From positions 65,737 through 129,736 of the forward strand of contig JAIOYV010000003.1 in NCBI GenBank assembly GCA_021740905.1: a stretch of 64,000 nucleotides of DNA, read 5' to 3'. The stretch is from Bacteroidales bacterium (GTDB lineage Bacteria > Bacteroidota > Bacteroidia > Bacteroidales > M50B96). Below the pieces are notes generated by a model, which saw only the letters and a program-made list of their open reading frames with translations, made no database searches and had not been told where the DNA came from. How positions within the stretch are numbered: the stretch's first letter is position 1; each line of letters opens with the position of its first letter. This document shows, one piece after another, positions 19,630 to 29,193 of this stretch. A program made the position numbers and the translations under genes.

Positions 19630-19827
19630 GATATTTGTAGTAATCAGGATTTTCGTTATTGCCCTTTACGTCATTTACAAAGGTTGCCAGCATCAGGATT
19701 ATGATTAATGTCGATCTTGTCATAAGTTAGATAGTTTAATAATTGACATAAAATAAGCTTCGGTGGTTCAAATTATAATTCTAATCTTTTATGGCACTTA
19801 TTTTTAATCAGTGCAAGTAATGGGCTA

Positions 19828-21195
19828 TTATTTGCACTGATTCTTATAAAGCCTTTGTGCATTTTCATTGTTTAGGTTCATTGCCTTTTCAATGTCAACG
19901 CAAGCATTTTCCTTATCTTTAATTTTCAAGTATGATTTCCCTCTTTGCAATAATGATGCACAAGACTCAGGATAACTATAAAGGACATTTGAATAATACA
20001 AAATTGCTGTTTGAAATTCCTTTTGATCAAAATACTTTTCGCCAAGTTGAAAATACGCATCAGCCAAACTCTCCTTGCTGTATTGTCTTTCAATAATTTC
20101 CTGTGCTTTCGCATCTCCAAAATTTGCTGCAAGTAGCATATCTTCAAAAGCATCAATCCGTTGATTTAAATTGTATTTTGAAACAGCTCTGTTGAATATT
20201 GCATTGGTATCTTCTCTATTACATTGAATTACCAGGTCAAAAAAATCAATTGATTTATCATATTGCCCTTTTTCAATACATTCAATTAAAGCTTTGTGGT
20301 AATCCGGTAATAAATATTCGCAGATACAATATTTCTTACGGAGTTCATTTGCCTGTCGATCACCTTCACTGGAAAGATATTCAAGTTCTTTGCAAGCATC
20401 TTGAAATTTACCCAGCTTTAAATTACATATAGCTCTGTTGAAAACAGCATTAGTTTCGAATTTTTTTGCAATAGCCTAATTATAAAAGTAGATTGCTGAA
20501 TTATAATTACCACAAGCCATGAAGCCATCGGCAATTTCCCTAAAGTTATTATTATAATTAATACTATCAGGGTTAGGATCATAGACAATATTATTACTCG
20601 GAAGGAAAAATATTGAATCATCTAATTCCATTTCAACTATTTCTTTTGCACTATCTGAGGATCTTAAAACTCCTTTTATTTCAATTATATGATCTAAAAC
20701 CATTGCATTTATTGCTGAATAGATTCTATTACTCAAAAATTTATCCGCAACAGGATGTCTCATAGGAAAGTTTAATGAATAGGAAAGTGTATCTATTTGT
20801 GAATTATCCTTAATTACTATTTGACTACATTCATTATCAAGTATATATGGTCTATTATTGCTCTTGATGAATTCCCAATTTTCGTTATATTCCATTAAGG
20901 GATAGGCATATATAATGTCCCGACAGGTGTGGTGATGATAAGAGTAACTTGAGTCAGCAAAAACAAAGATTGTTTTTGTGATAATATCATCAAAATAGTA
21001 ATCTGTTCTGAAACATCCTTTTTTATAATAGGTAATGTATTCTTTACTTTCTAATTCAGATGAAAAGTAACTCTTTTTAAGGTACTTCGTGGCACTTTGA
21101 TATTTAATACAACCACTAAATTCAGGGATACTTTCTTGTGCAGCGCATAATGAACTTATTAAAATAAAAATGCTGATCAATAAATTGATTTTCAT
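19828..21195 (-). pseudogene. Exported TPR protein interrupted by a single in-frame TAG at 20476-20478
   Basis: The ORFs 20476..21195 and 19828..20139 share a frame; every codon between was translated and no other stop was found. Confidence 0.75.
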
Positions 21196-21266
21196 GATTT
21201 TTGATTATTATTTCTTTCTAAACGAAATCAACGATTGTACAAATTTGCAATTTGTATTCAATTTTT

Positions 21267-22244
21267 CTACCAACCCAGCAACCACGCAAATATCAACGGA
21301 GCCACAATAGTAGCGTCCGATTCGATTATGAATTTGGGGGTGTCGATGCCGAGCTTGCCCCAGGTGATTTTTTCGTTAGGCACGGCACCGGAGTAGGAAC
21401 CGTAGCTGGTGGTCGAATCAGAAATCTGACAGAAATAGCTCCAGAAAGGTGTGTCGGTGCGTTCCATGTCCTGGTAGAGCATGGGGACCACACAAATTGG
21501 GAAATCGCCGGCAATGCCACCGCCAATCTGAAAAAAGCCTATCCCTTCGGTGCCGGCATTTTCGGTGTACCACTCGGCCAGAAAGGTCATGTATTCGATG
21601 CCCGTTTTCATGGTCGAGGGCTTTAGTTCCCCTTTCAGGCAATAGGAAGCAAAAATATTCCCCATGGTGGAATCTTCCCAGCCGGGAACGATAATGGGCA
21701 GGTTCTTTTTGGCGGCTGCCAGCATCCATGAATTTTTCGGGTCGATTTCGTAATATTCGGCTAGCACGCCCGACAAGAGCATCTTGTACATAAACTCGTG
21801 GGGAAAATAGCGTTCGCCCTTGTCTTCGGCATCCTTCCAGATTTTGAAAACGTGTTTTTGCAAACGACGGAAGGCTTCTTCTTCCGGGATGCAGGTATCG
21901 GTCACCCGGTTATGACCTTTCTCCAACAAAGCCCATTCATCTTCGGGTGTCAGGTCGCGGTAGTGGGGCACACGTTCGTAGTGACTATGGGCCACCAGGT
22001 TCATGATGTCCTCTTCGAGGTTGGCTCCGGTGCAGCTGATAATTTGCACTTTATTCTGCCGGATTATCTCGGCGAATGATTTCCCCAACTCGGCAGTGCT
22101 CATGGCCCCTGCCAAGGTGACCATCATTTTCTTTCCTTCTTCAAGATGTTTCTCGTATCCTTTTGCTGCATCGACTAAGGCAGCCGCATTGAAGTGCTTA
22201 TAATGTTCCAGCATGAATGTGCTGATAGAGCCTCTATTTTTCAT
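21267..22244 (-). CDS. Deoxyhypusine synthase-like protein
   Basis: MMVTLAGAMSTAELGKSFAEII; CTGANLEEDIMNLVAHSHY; EKITWGKLGIDTPKFIIESDATIVAPLIFAWLL (WGK Lys region). Confidence 0.88.
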   Translation of the reverse strand: MKNRGSISTFMLEHYKHFNAAALVDAAKGYEKHLEEGKKMMVTLAGAMSTAELGKSFAEIIRQNKVQIISCTGANLEEDIMNLVAHSHYERVPHYRDLTPEDEWALLEKGHNRVTDTCIPEEEAFRRLQKHVFKIWKDAEDKGERYFPHEFMYKMLLSGVLAEYYEIDPKNSWMLAAAKKNLPIIVPGWEDSTMGNIFASYCLKGELKPSTMKTGIEYMTFLAEWYTENAGTEGIGFFQIGGGIAGDFPICVVPMLYQDMERTDTPFWSYFCQISDSTTSYGSYSGAVPNEKITWGKLGIDTPKFIIESDATIVAPLIFAWLLGW

Positions 22245-22288
22245 AATTCAATATTTAAACCTTAATTGTCATTAATTATAATTGTAAA

Positions 22289-22749
22289 TTTCACGCAAAA
22301 ACCGCAAAAGAAAAAGTAAGATCGCAAAGATCATAGATCGTTTACAACTCTATGAATGTTGCCTTTTAAGATTTTTGAATTAAAGTTGATAAGTAAACCT
22401 AATTTTATTCCTGAAAGCCGGAGGTAGGTCAATAATTGTGCATAGTGAACCGGAGCTAATGTTTCAACCGCCTTGACCTCTATTATTACTTTGTTGTCAA
22501 CTATCAAATCGATCCTGTATCCTACTTCTTGGTTTACATCTTTATAAATAAAAGGCATCGCAACTTGTTGACGAACATCAAATCCAATTTCTTTTAAATC
22601 ATAAGCCATAGCGTTTTCATAAGCTGATTCTAAAAGGCCAGGGCCAATTGCTTTATGAATCTCAATTGCCGCTCCTATTATTTTATAAGAAATTTCATTT
22701 TCGCACATATCCTTTGCGTTCTTTGCTCCATTGCGCTCTTTGCGTGAAA
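22289..22749. repeat. 11-bp perfect terminal inverted repeats (tttcacgcaaa 22289-22299 / tttgcgtgaaa 22739-22749) around the GxxExxY gene
   Basis: Both arms read directly. Confidence 0.7.
22331..22708 (-). CDS. GxxExxY protein (PD-(D/E)XK nuclease-like)
   Basis: GAAIEIHKAIGPGLLESAYENAMAYDL...YRIDLIVDNKVIIEVKAV. Confidence 0.9.
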   Translation of the reverse strand: MCENEISYKIIGAAIEIHKAIGPGLLESAYENAMAYDLKEIGFDVRQQVAMPFIYKDVNQEVGYRIDLIVDNKVIIEVKAVETLAPVHYAQLLTYLRLSGIKLGLLINFNSKILKGNIHRVVNDL

Positions 22750-22760
22750 CTATATATTGA

Positions 22761-23612
22761 TCATTTTTTCAATTCAAACTTATAACTCAACAACTTATAG
22801 TACAATTTGGCCACAAGAAAGTTGGGGGCTTTGAATCCGTCGAGAGGCGCCAGTTCAACAATGTCGAAACCCAATACATTCTTTTGGGCGAACACTTTTT
22901 TTAAGTAACTGATCACTGTGTTCCAATTCATTCCGCCTGGTTCGGGGGTTCCGGTGGCTGGCATTATCGAAGGGTCGAACACATCGAGGTCGATGGTAAG
23001 GTAAACTTTGTCACCCATCAATGCCAGTGATTTCTCCACCCAATCATTGCTATGGAACATGTCTTCAGCAAAAAAACATTTTTCTCTATTTAGAAATGGC
23101 AATTCAACCGTGTCCATGCTGCGTATCCCTACCTGGATAAGGTTGGTGTGTTTGCTGGCATCGTGCACGGCACAGGCATGGTTGTATATGGTGCCGTCGT
23201 ACTCGGGGCGCAAATCGCTGTGGGCATCCAGTTGAAGAATGGTGATGTCGGGGTATTTTTCATAAAAAGCTTTTATGATGCCAATGCTCACTGAATGTTC
23301 CCCGCCAAAAGAAGTCAGGAATTTTCCGGTTTCAAGCCACTTTTTACTTTGCGCGTAAACAGCCCTGAACATGGCTTCGGGAGAAGATTTCTCGCTGACT
23401 TCATCAACAATAAAAATTCCCTGACGATAAACTTCCGAATCCGTTTCGATGTCGTACAACTCCATGTTTTCGGCTGCATTCAGAAAAGCCGGAAACGCTT
23501 TGTCGGCCCCTTTGCCCCAGGTGCTGGTGCCATCGTAAGGGATCGACTGCAAGAGTACTTTCGCCGTGCTGTATTCAGCATAGCGGTCTTCAATTCCTCC
23601 AAAATTGTTCAT
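22761..23612 (-). CDS. speB: Agmatinase (ureohydrolase family)
   Basis: TSFGGEHSVSIGIIKAF; LQLDAHSDLRPEYDG; LTIDLDVFDPSIMPATGTPEPGGM. Confidence 0.9.
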   Translation of the reverse strand: MNNFGGIEDRYAEYSTAKVLLQSIPYDGTSTWGKGADKAFPAFLNAAENMELYDIETDSEVYRQGIFIVDEVSEKSSPEAMFRAVYAQSKKWLETGKFLTSFGGEHSVSIGIIKAFYEKYPDITILQLDAHSDLRPEYDGTIYNHACAVHDASKHTNLIQVGIRSMDTVELPFLNREKCFFAEDMFHSNDWVEKSLALMGDKVYLTIDLDVFDPSIMPATGTPEPGGMNWNTVISYLKKVFAQKNVLGFDIVELAPLDGFKAPNFLVAKLYYKLLSYKFELKK

Positions 23613-25018
23613 TACTTATTATAGCCTAGGATTTTAAACATTTCGTCTGCCGATTGTTCGTTGCGGTACACGTAATCGAAGAAGTTCCCTTTTTCGTCGC
23701 GGTCGATAATTACATGCTTGGGCGAGGGGATCAGGCAATGCTTAATGCCACCGTAGCCGCTGATTGCATCCTGATAAGCACCTGTATGGAAGAAGCCGAG
23801 ATACAAGGGTTCGGGGTCATTATCAGCATAGGTCGGAAGCAATACTTCCTGGTTCAGGTCTTCGGAATTATAATAATCGGAATGGTCGCAACTTATGCCT
23901 CCAATGTTTACCCGCTTGTATTCGTTGTTCCATTTATTCACCGGCAAGAGGATAAACTTTTCGTGTATCGACCAGGCATCGGGAATGGTGTTCATCAAAC
24001 TGTTGTCGATGATATACCACGACTCGGTATCGTTTTGTTGTTTTTGCTCAAGGACTTTAAATATAATAGCGCCACTTTCGCCTACGGTGTACCTGCCGAA
24101 CTCGGTATAGAGATGGGGTTCTTCGATGCCCTCTCTTTCGCAGGCATGTTTAATATTGGCAATGATCTCGCTGATCATATATTCGTAGTTGTATTCAAAA
24201 CCGAGGTGGTTGCGGATCGGAAATCCTCCCCCTAAATTAAAGGAGTCTAATGACTTGCTGTGTTTCTTTAGTTCGGTATAAAGTTTTAATGCCCGTTGAA
24301 ATTCACCCCAATAATACAGGCTGTCTTTTATGCCCGAATCGACAAAGAAGTGGAGCATTTTGAATTCTACCTTATCGTTGTCTTTAATGGATTTGATGAA
24401 GAAATCGAGCATTTCGGTGTGCCTGATGCCAAGCCGCGAAGTGTAATACGAAGACTGGGACTCTTCATTAATGGCCATTCTAAGGCCAATCTTCATTTTT
24501 TTACCATTTGCAAACTTAATAAGTCGCTCAATTTCGCTCATGCTATCGCAAACGGTGATTGTATTCTTAAAACCAAATTCTTGTAATTGAACTATTTTCC
24601 GCAGATGTTCATCGGTTTTGTACCCGTTGTGAATAATAATCCTGTCTTTGCCTATTTTCTTGTCCTTATACAAGTTCATGATAAGGTCCATGTCGAAGGC
24701 AGAGGAGGTTTCCAGATCGACATTATGTTTCAATGCCTCGCCTATCACATGCGAAAAGTGATTGCACTTGGTACAGTAGCAATAATGGTATTTGCCTTTA
24801 TAACTGTTCTTTTTTATGACCCGGTTAAACAAGTTCCGGGCTTTTTTTATTTGATCACCGATCCGTGGCAGGTAAATAAACCGGAAAGGAGTGCCATATT
24901 TATTTATCAGATATTTAAGGGATATTCCCTGAAAAGCAAGAAAATCATCTTTCAAATCGAATCCCTCCTGAGGGAAGTAATAGCTTTGTTCAATTAAGTC
25001 GAAATAGGTATTTTTCAT
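23612..25018 (-). CDS. speA: Arginine decarboxylase-like PLP enzyme (alanine racemase-fold)
   Basis: YHYCYCTKCNHFSHVIGEAL...DLETSSAFD; FNLGGGFPI; YTEFGRYTVGESG; overlaps agmatinase start (TAATG). Confidence 0.82.
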   Translation of the reverse strand: MKNTYFDLIEQSYYFPQEGFDLKDDFLAFQGISLKYLINKYGTPFRFIYLPRIGDQIKKARNLFNRVIKKNSYKGKYHYCYCTKCNHFSHVIGEALKHNVDLETSSAFDMDLIMNLYKDKKIGKDRIIIHNGYKTDEHLRKIVQLQEFGFKNTITVCDSMSEIERLIKFANGKKMKIGLRMAINEESQSSYYTSRLGIRHTEMLDFFIKSIKDNDKVEFKMLHFFVDSGIKDSLYYWGEFQRALKLYTELKKHSKSLDSFNLGGGFPIRNHLGFEYNYEYMISEIIANIKHACEREGIEEPHLYTEFGRYTVGESGAIIFKVLEQKQQNDTESWYIIDNSLMNTIPDAWSIHEKFILLPVNKWNNEYKRVNIGGISCDHSDYYNSEDLNQEVLLPTYADNDPEPLYLGFFHTGAYQDAISGYGGIKHCLIPSPKHVIIDRDEKGNFFDYVYRNEQSADEMFKILGYNK

Positions 25019-25264
25019 CTACGTAACCATAAATTTGTTTTAAATTTAAACTTCGGCAAATATCTTTTTTTTGATTTATAATATTACAAAAATTTAGGAT
25101 TGATTTCCCCTTTCATTGCAAAAAGCATAAATATCAGATAATCAACAAGAAGTTGATCTCGCAGTAGGGGCAATCTTTCCATCATCAGTAAATTCAGTCG
25201 CATTTTGCATCAAAAATGAAGACATTGACTCCTATTGAGTTGCAATTATAAGAAACGAAAAACA

Positions 25265-25289
25265 AAAAGGAGGTAGGCGACCTCCTTTT
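25265..25289 (-). terminator. Intrinsic terminator-like hairpin (aaaaggaggt-aggcg-acctcctttt)
   Basis: 10-bp perfect stem; minus-strand T-rich run follows; downstream of the 25463-26644 gene. Confidence 0.75.
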
Positions 25290-25462
25290 ATATTAATTAT
25301 TTCAAATTTCCATTCCAGCGCAAAGTAAAAATCCTTCTGTGTTTAAACGATCAAGATTCCTCACTGCGTTCGAGAAGTCGGGGTCCGAATTAATATTGAT
25401 GAAAATGGTAAGAACTCCCTAACTTTTATCCTACGAAGCTTTAGCGTAGAGGGTTGAACCTC

Positions 25463-26644
25463 CTATACTTTCTCCAGTGCTTGTTCCAGATCATGGATAA
25501 TATCTTCCACATCCTCAATTCCTATTGAAAAGCGCACCAGTTCATCGGTGATCCCTGAAGCCAGTTTATCTTCCTTTCCTACCGCAGCATGTGTCATAGA
25601 TGCCGGGTGCTGGATAAGGGTTTCGACACCACCTAGCGACACTGCAAGTTTGGCAAGATGAACATTGTCCATGAGCACGGTTCCTGCATGGTAGCCACCT
25701 TTCACTCCAAAACTGATCATCGAACCAAATCCACTCATTTGTTCTTTGGCCAAATCATATTGATCAAAACTCTTTAAGCCCGGATATTTAATCCATTCGA
25801 TTTTGGGATGCCTTTCGAGGTACTCAGCTACTTTCATGGCACTTTCCTGGGCCCGGTCGATGCGCAATCCAAGGGTTTTAACACCACGGATTACAAGGTA
25901 TGCCTGGTGTGGATCCATATTGCATCCCATATAGACCATTGTCTTACGAAGCTTTGCATACAATTCAGGATCTTTGGCCACCAATGCACCACCTACTATA
26001 TCGGCGTGGCCATTGATAAATTTGGTAAGTGAATGAAGCGCCACATCCGCACCCAAATCCAAAGGTTTTTGCAAATAAGGGCTACAGAAAGTGTTGTCGA
26101 CTACCGTAATGATACCATGTTTTTTGGCAATTGCACATGCCCCTTTGATATCCGTGATCTGAATGGTAGGATTGGCAGGGGTTTCCAGATACAATAGTTT
26201 GGTATTTGGGCGGATCGCCTTTTCGATATTCTCAAGGTTTGAGGTGTCGACAAAAGTGGCCTCTACGCCAAACTTCTCGAAATGACTTGCTATGATTGCA
26301 CGGCTGGGACCATACACAGCACCTGTGCTAACCATGTGTGCCCCTTTCTCAAGCAAAGCCATATACACTGTGGATACGGCAGCCATACCCGATCCCAAAG
26401 CAATGCCTCTATATCCATTTTCTAGTTGGGCCAGTTTATCTTCTAAAGCCCCAATAGTTGGGTTGCCAATACGGGTATAAATAAAACCATCCGATTTGCC
26501 CGAGAAGCAATCGGCCCCATGTTGGGCACTCTTAAAGCTAAAAGTTGAGGTTTGATAAATAGGTGTTACGGCACTTCCAAATTCATCTTCGAAATCGCCG
26601 GCATGAATCAGTTTCGTGTTGAAACCAGCATTTTTTGTGTCCAT
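25463..26644 (-). CDS. Methionine gamma-lyase-like / Cys-Met metabolism PLP enzyme
   Basis: TKLIHAGDFEDEFGSAVTPIYQTSTF; YTRIGNPT; SLTKFINGHADIVGG. Confidence 0.88.
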   Translation of the reverse strand: MDTKNAGFNTKLIHAGDFEDEFGSAVTPIYQTSTFSFKSAQHGADCFSGKSDGFIYTRIGNPTIGALEDKLAQLENGYRGIALGSGMAAVSTVYMALLEKGAHMVSTGAVYGPSRAIIASHFEKFGVEATFVDTSNLENIEKAIRPNTKLLYLETPANPTIQITDIKGACAIAKKHGIITVVDNTFCSPYLQKPLDLGADVALHSLTKFINGHADIVGGALVAKDPELYAKLRKTMVYMGCNMDPHQAYLVIRGVKTLGLRIDRAQESAMKVAEYLERHPKIEWIKYPGLKSFDQYDLAKEQMSGFGSMISFGVKGGYHAGTVLMDNVHLAKLAVSLGGVETLIQHPASMTHAAVGKEDKLASGITDELVRFSIGIEDVEDIIHDLEQALEKV

Positions 26645-26949
26645 TATATGTCTTTTAAAAATTAGTTATGAAATTATGTTCAAAATTAGAGTTTTTAATT
26701 TGAACCGCAAAAGTAAAAAGACTTCTTAGATAAGGTAGCTTAAAAACTAAAATTCCCCTATGCTGCAAAACATATCTTCAAAGGAGTAAGTTAAAAAAAA
26801 GCTTAAGGACACATTCCGCATCATTCAGGAAGTTTATTGCCTGAAGCCATGTGGCCAATTAGTTGTCTGGCTTTTTCAATTTCGTAAGGATAGCAAAGGC
26901 TTTTTATTGGCACAGGATTACTTGTGTTATGCCTTAATGAATCTTGAAT

Positions 26950-28125
26950 CTATAATTCAACAGGTAACAGGTACGGCTCCTTCCCGGCAAACACGATCGC
27001 CACTTTCACGATATTTTCAGGTTCCATTTTGTTTTCGAGCAACTCGTTGCAATATTTGTTTTGGTCGATTTGTGAGCGGGCATTTCCGATAGCTTGGTTT
27101 ATCCTCGTGGCAAATTCGGTATCGCTTTCCTTTTGCTTTTGCTTTTCGGTTTGCTTTATTTCGATCACCACCCCATTTTTCGATTTGTCGTGGGGCACCA
27201 GCATTATGTCGTAGCGGCCGTGGCCACTTTCGCGGTTCGATTTGATGATGTAGTCGTCGCCAATAATGGCAAGCAGCCCGAGAATGTAAGCTTGGTAAAC
27301 ATATTCATGGTTTTTGGCCGTGTCGTAATAGCTAAAGGTGTTGCCTATTATTTGTTTGAAGCCGGCTTCGAATTTGGCAATTTCGTTGTTGATAAGGCAA
27401 TTCGTTGTATTAACCAACAAGGATTTATACACTTTGATATCGCCCTCGAACCATTCTATGATCGTGTCCTGAAAGATGGCTTTTACTTCAAAATTCGGGA
27501 TTACAAGCTCGTATTCTTTTCGTGATACATTTCTTTTTACGGTCAGATAACCACTAAAAGCCAGCAAAGTCCACAGAAGGCTTTTCCTGTTTTCGAGATC
27601 GGGGAAAACAAAATTTCCTGATTTCTGGGAATGGGGTCTTTATCTGAAAATCTTTCAAAATGAGTTTTACTTCATCCTCAGTGAAGCCAAATTTGTCGGA
27701 AAACTCCTCATCGAGTATAGAGAATACCCTGATGTTGTTTAACCCGCTGAATAGGCTTTCGATATTTCAATCTTTAAATGCTTGAATGTGTCGGTCCAAG
27801 TGCTTGCTTTTGCATCCTTAAAACTCAAAAAGATTACCGGGTGTTTTCCACAGTGCTCTTTTACATCATCATCGCATTGCCAAACTTTTAGCTTTTCAAA
27901 TAGTTTTTCATTTTCATGCCCGTTTTTGTCGAAAAAATATTTGAGCATAGATAAATTGACGGTTTTCCCAAAGCGGCGCGGTCGGGGCAATAACAATACG
28001 CTTGTTTGCGACCTGATCAGTTCTTCAACAAACAGCGATTTATCGACGAAATAATTATTGTTCTCAATTATGTCCTTAAAGTCTGAATGACCAAGGTTTA
28101 GTTCTTTCATTATCCTGAATTCCAA
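26950..28125 (-). pseudogene. AAA-ATPase-like / PD-(D/E)XK protein, internally deleted and frameshifted
   Basis: N-terminal ...YFVDKSLFVEELIRSQTSVLLLPRPRRFGKTVNLSMLKYFF; a shifted-frame SGLNNIRVFSILDEEFSDKFGFTEDEVK segment; C-terminal nuclease part GRYDIMLVPHDKSKNGVVIEIK. Confidence 0.85.
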
Positions 28126-28221
28126 TAATTACAACAAAGAGCAAAATACAAAATTACAACAATTTTGCTCCTTTATTTTTCGGGATATTTATAATTTGAA
28201 AAAAGAAGGTATGCGCTAATC

Positions 28222-29193
28222 CTACCTCGTCAAATCGATAATGGGCGGGAATTTCTTCTGGTCGCGGACATATTTATTGAGCCAATTTCTCATCATCCAG
28301 GCAACTTCCTCTTTGTGTTGCGAAAGTTTATTGTCGCCGCCTTCCAAAATCACCAGCCTGACTGGGTACAGTTCTTTAAATAACTTTTCGTAGGTATCTA
28401 CGCTGTGCGATGGATGTATATACTTGTCGCAACTGCCATGTAAGAGTAGGAGGGGAGTTTTTTTGCCCATTTTTTCAGGCCAAAAAGCCAGCGATCTTTC
28501 TTTGAACGGGTTTATCCTATCGGCGGGATATTCAGGGATCAGACGTTCCATTACCTCATACATTGGGACACACTCGGCTGCATAAAGAAAAATGTTAGAA
28601 ATTCCTGAACTTACAATGGCTGCGTCGATCGATTTTGTCTTCGATAAGGCAATAAAAGTCATCATTCCGCCCCGGTTCCATCCATACATGCCAATTCTCG
28701 ATGTGTCGGCCTCTGGAATCTTACCAAGAAGGGGGATCAGGTTAAGTACATCGTTTACGTCCCTGCCGCCAAATTCATCTTCGCCCTCGCTTCCATCGGC
28801 ACCGCGATATTGACTGGCAACAACTACATAGCCCCACCGTGCTATTTCGTGCAGGTGTTTGGCCACATACAATTCGGTAAGGGCATCTGTGTCATCCCAA
28901 CCATCGCGGTTATAGATCAAGCAGGGGTATTTGCCAGGTTTAGTTGGCCTTACAAGGAAACCGGCAATTTTATAGCCATCGCTTTGATAGGTAATCTTGC
29001 TCATCTCGGCCAGTTTGAAAGTATCGGTATAGTTGCTGCCCGGATGATCCTCATTCAGTTCTGCAACAATTTTTTTGTCTACAGTAAAAGATTTTTGTGA
29101 AAGTAGTTTTCCGGATTGTGCCAAACTGTTAAAAGCAACAATCATTGAAAGCAGCACAACTGCCATTCGTACAAGGTTAAAAAAGTTTCTCAT
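28222..29193 (-). CDS. S9/alpha-beta hydrolase-fold exported protein, apparently catalytically dead
   Basis: RIGMYGWNRGGMMTFIALSKT (Asn at nucleophile elbow), LLLLHGSCDKYIHPSHSVD, VILEGGDNKLSQH (Asn at usual His position). Confidence 0.8.
   Translation of the reverse strand: MRNFFNLVRMAVVLLSMIVAFNSLAQSGKLLSQKSFTVDKKIVAELNEDHPGSNYTDTFKLAEMSKITYQSDGYKIAGFLVRPTKPGKYPCLIYNRDGWDDTDALTELYVAKHLHEIARWGYVVVASQYRGADGSEGEDEFGGRDVNDVLNLIPLLGKIPEADTSRIGMYGWNRGGMMTFIALSKTKSIDAAIVSSGISNIFLYAAECVPMYEVMERLIPEYPADRINPFKERSLAFWPEKMGKKTPLLLLHGSCDKYIHPSHSVDTYEKLFKELYPVRLVILEGGDNKLSQHKEEVAWMMRNWLNKYVRDQKKFPPIIDLTR

Noticed and set aside
23654-24235. 193-aa plus-strand ORF
   Set aside because: Antisense shadow of speA.
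26640-26810. SAM-type riboswitch upstream of the methionine gamma-lyase-like gene
   Set aside because: No recognisable SAM riboswitch core by eye; would need Infernal to exclude.
26820-26949. Open minus-strand stretch IQDSLRHNTSNPVPIKSLCYPYEIEKARQLIGHMASGNKLPE after the pseudogene stop
   Set aside because: Short, no start codon or domain; could be chance or a remnant, not enough evidence.
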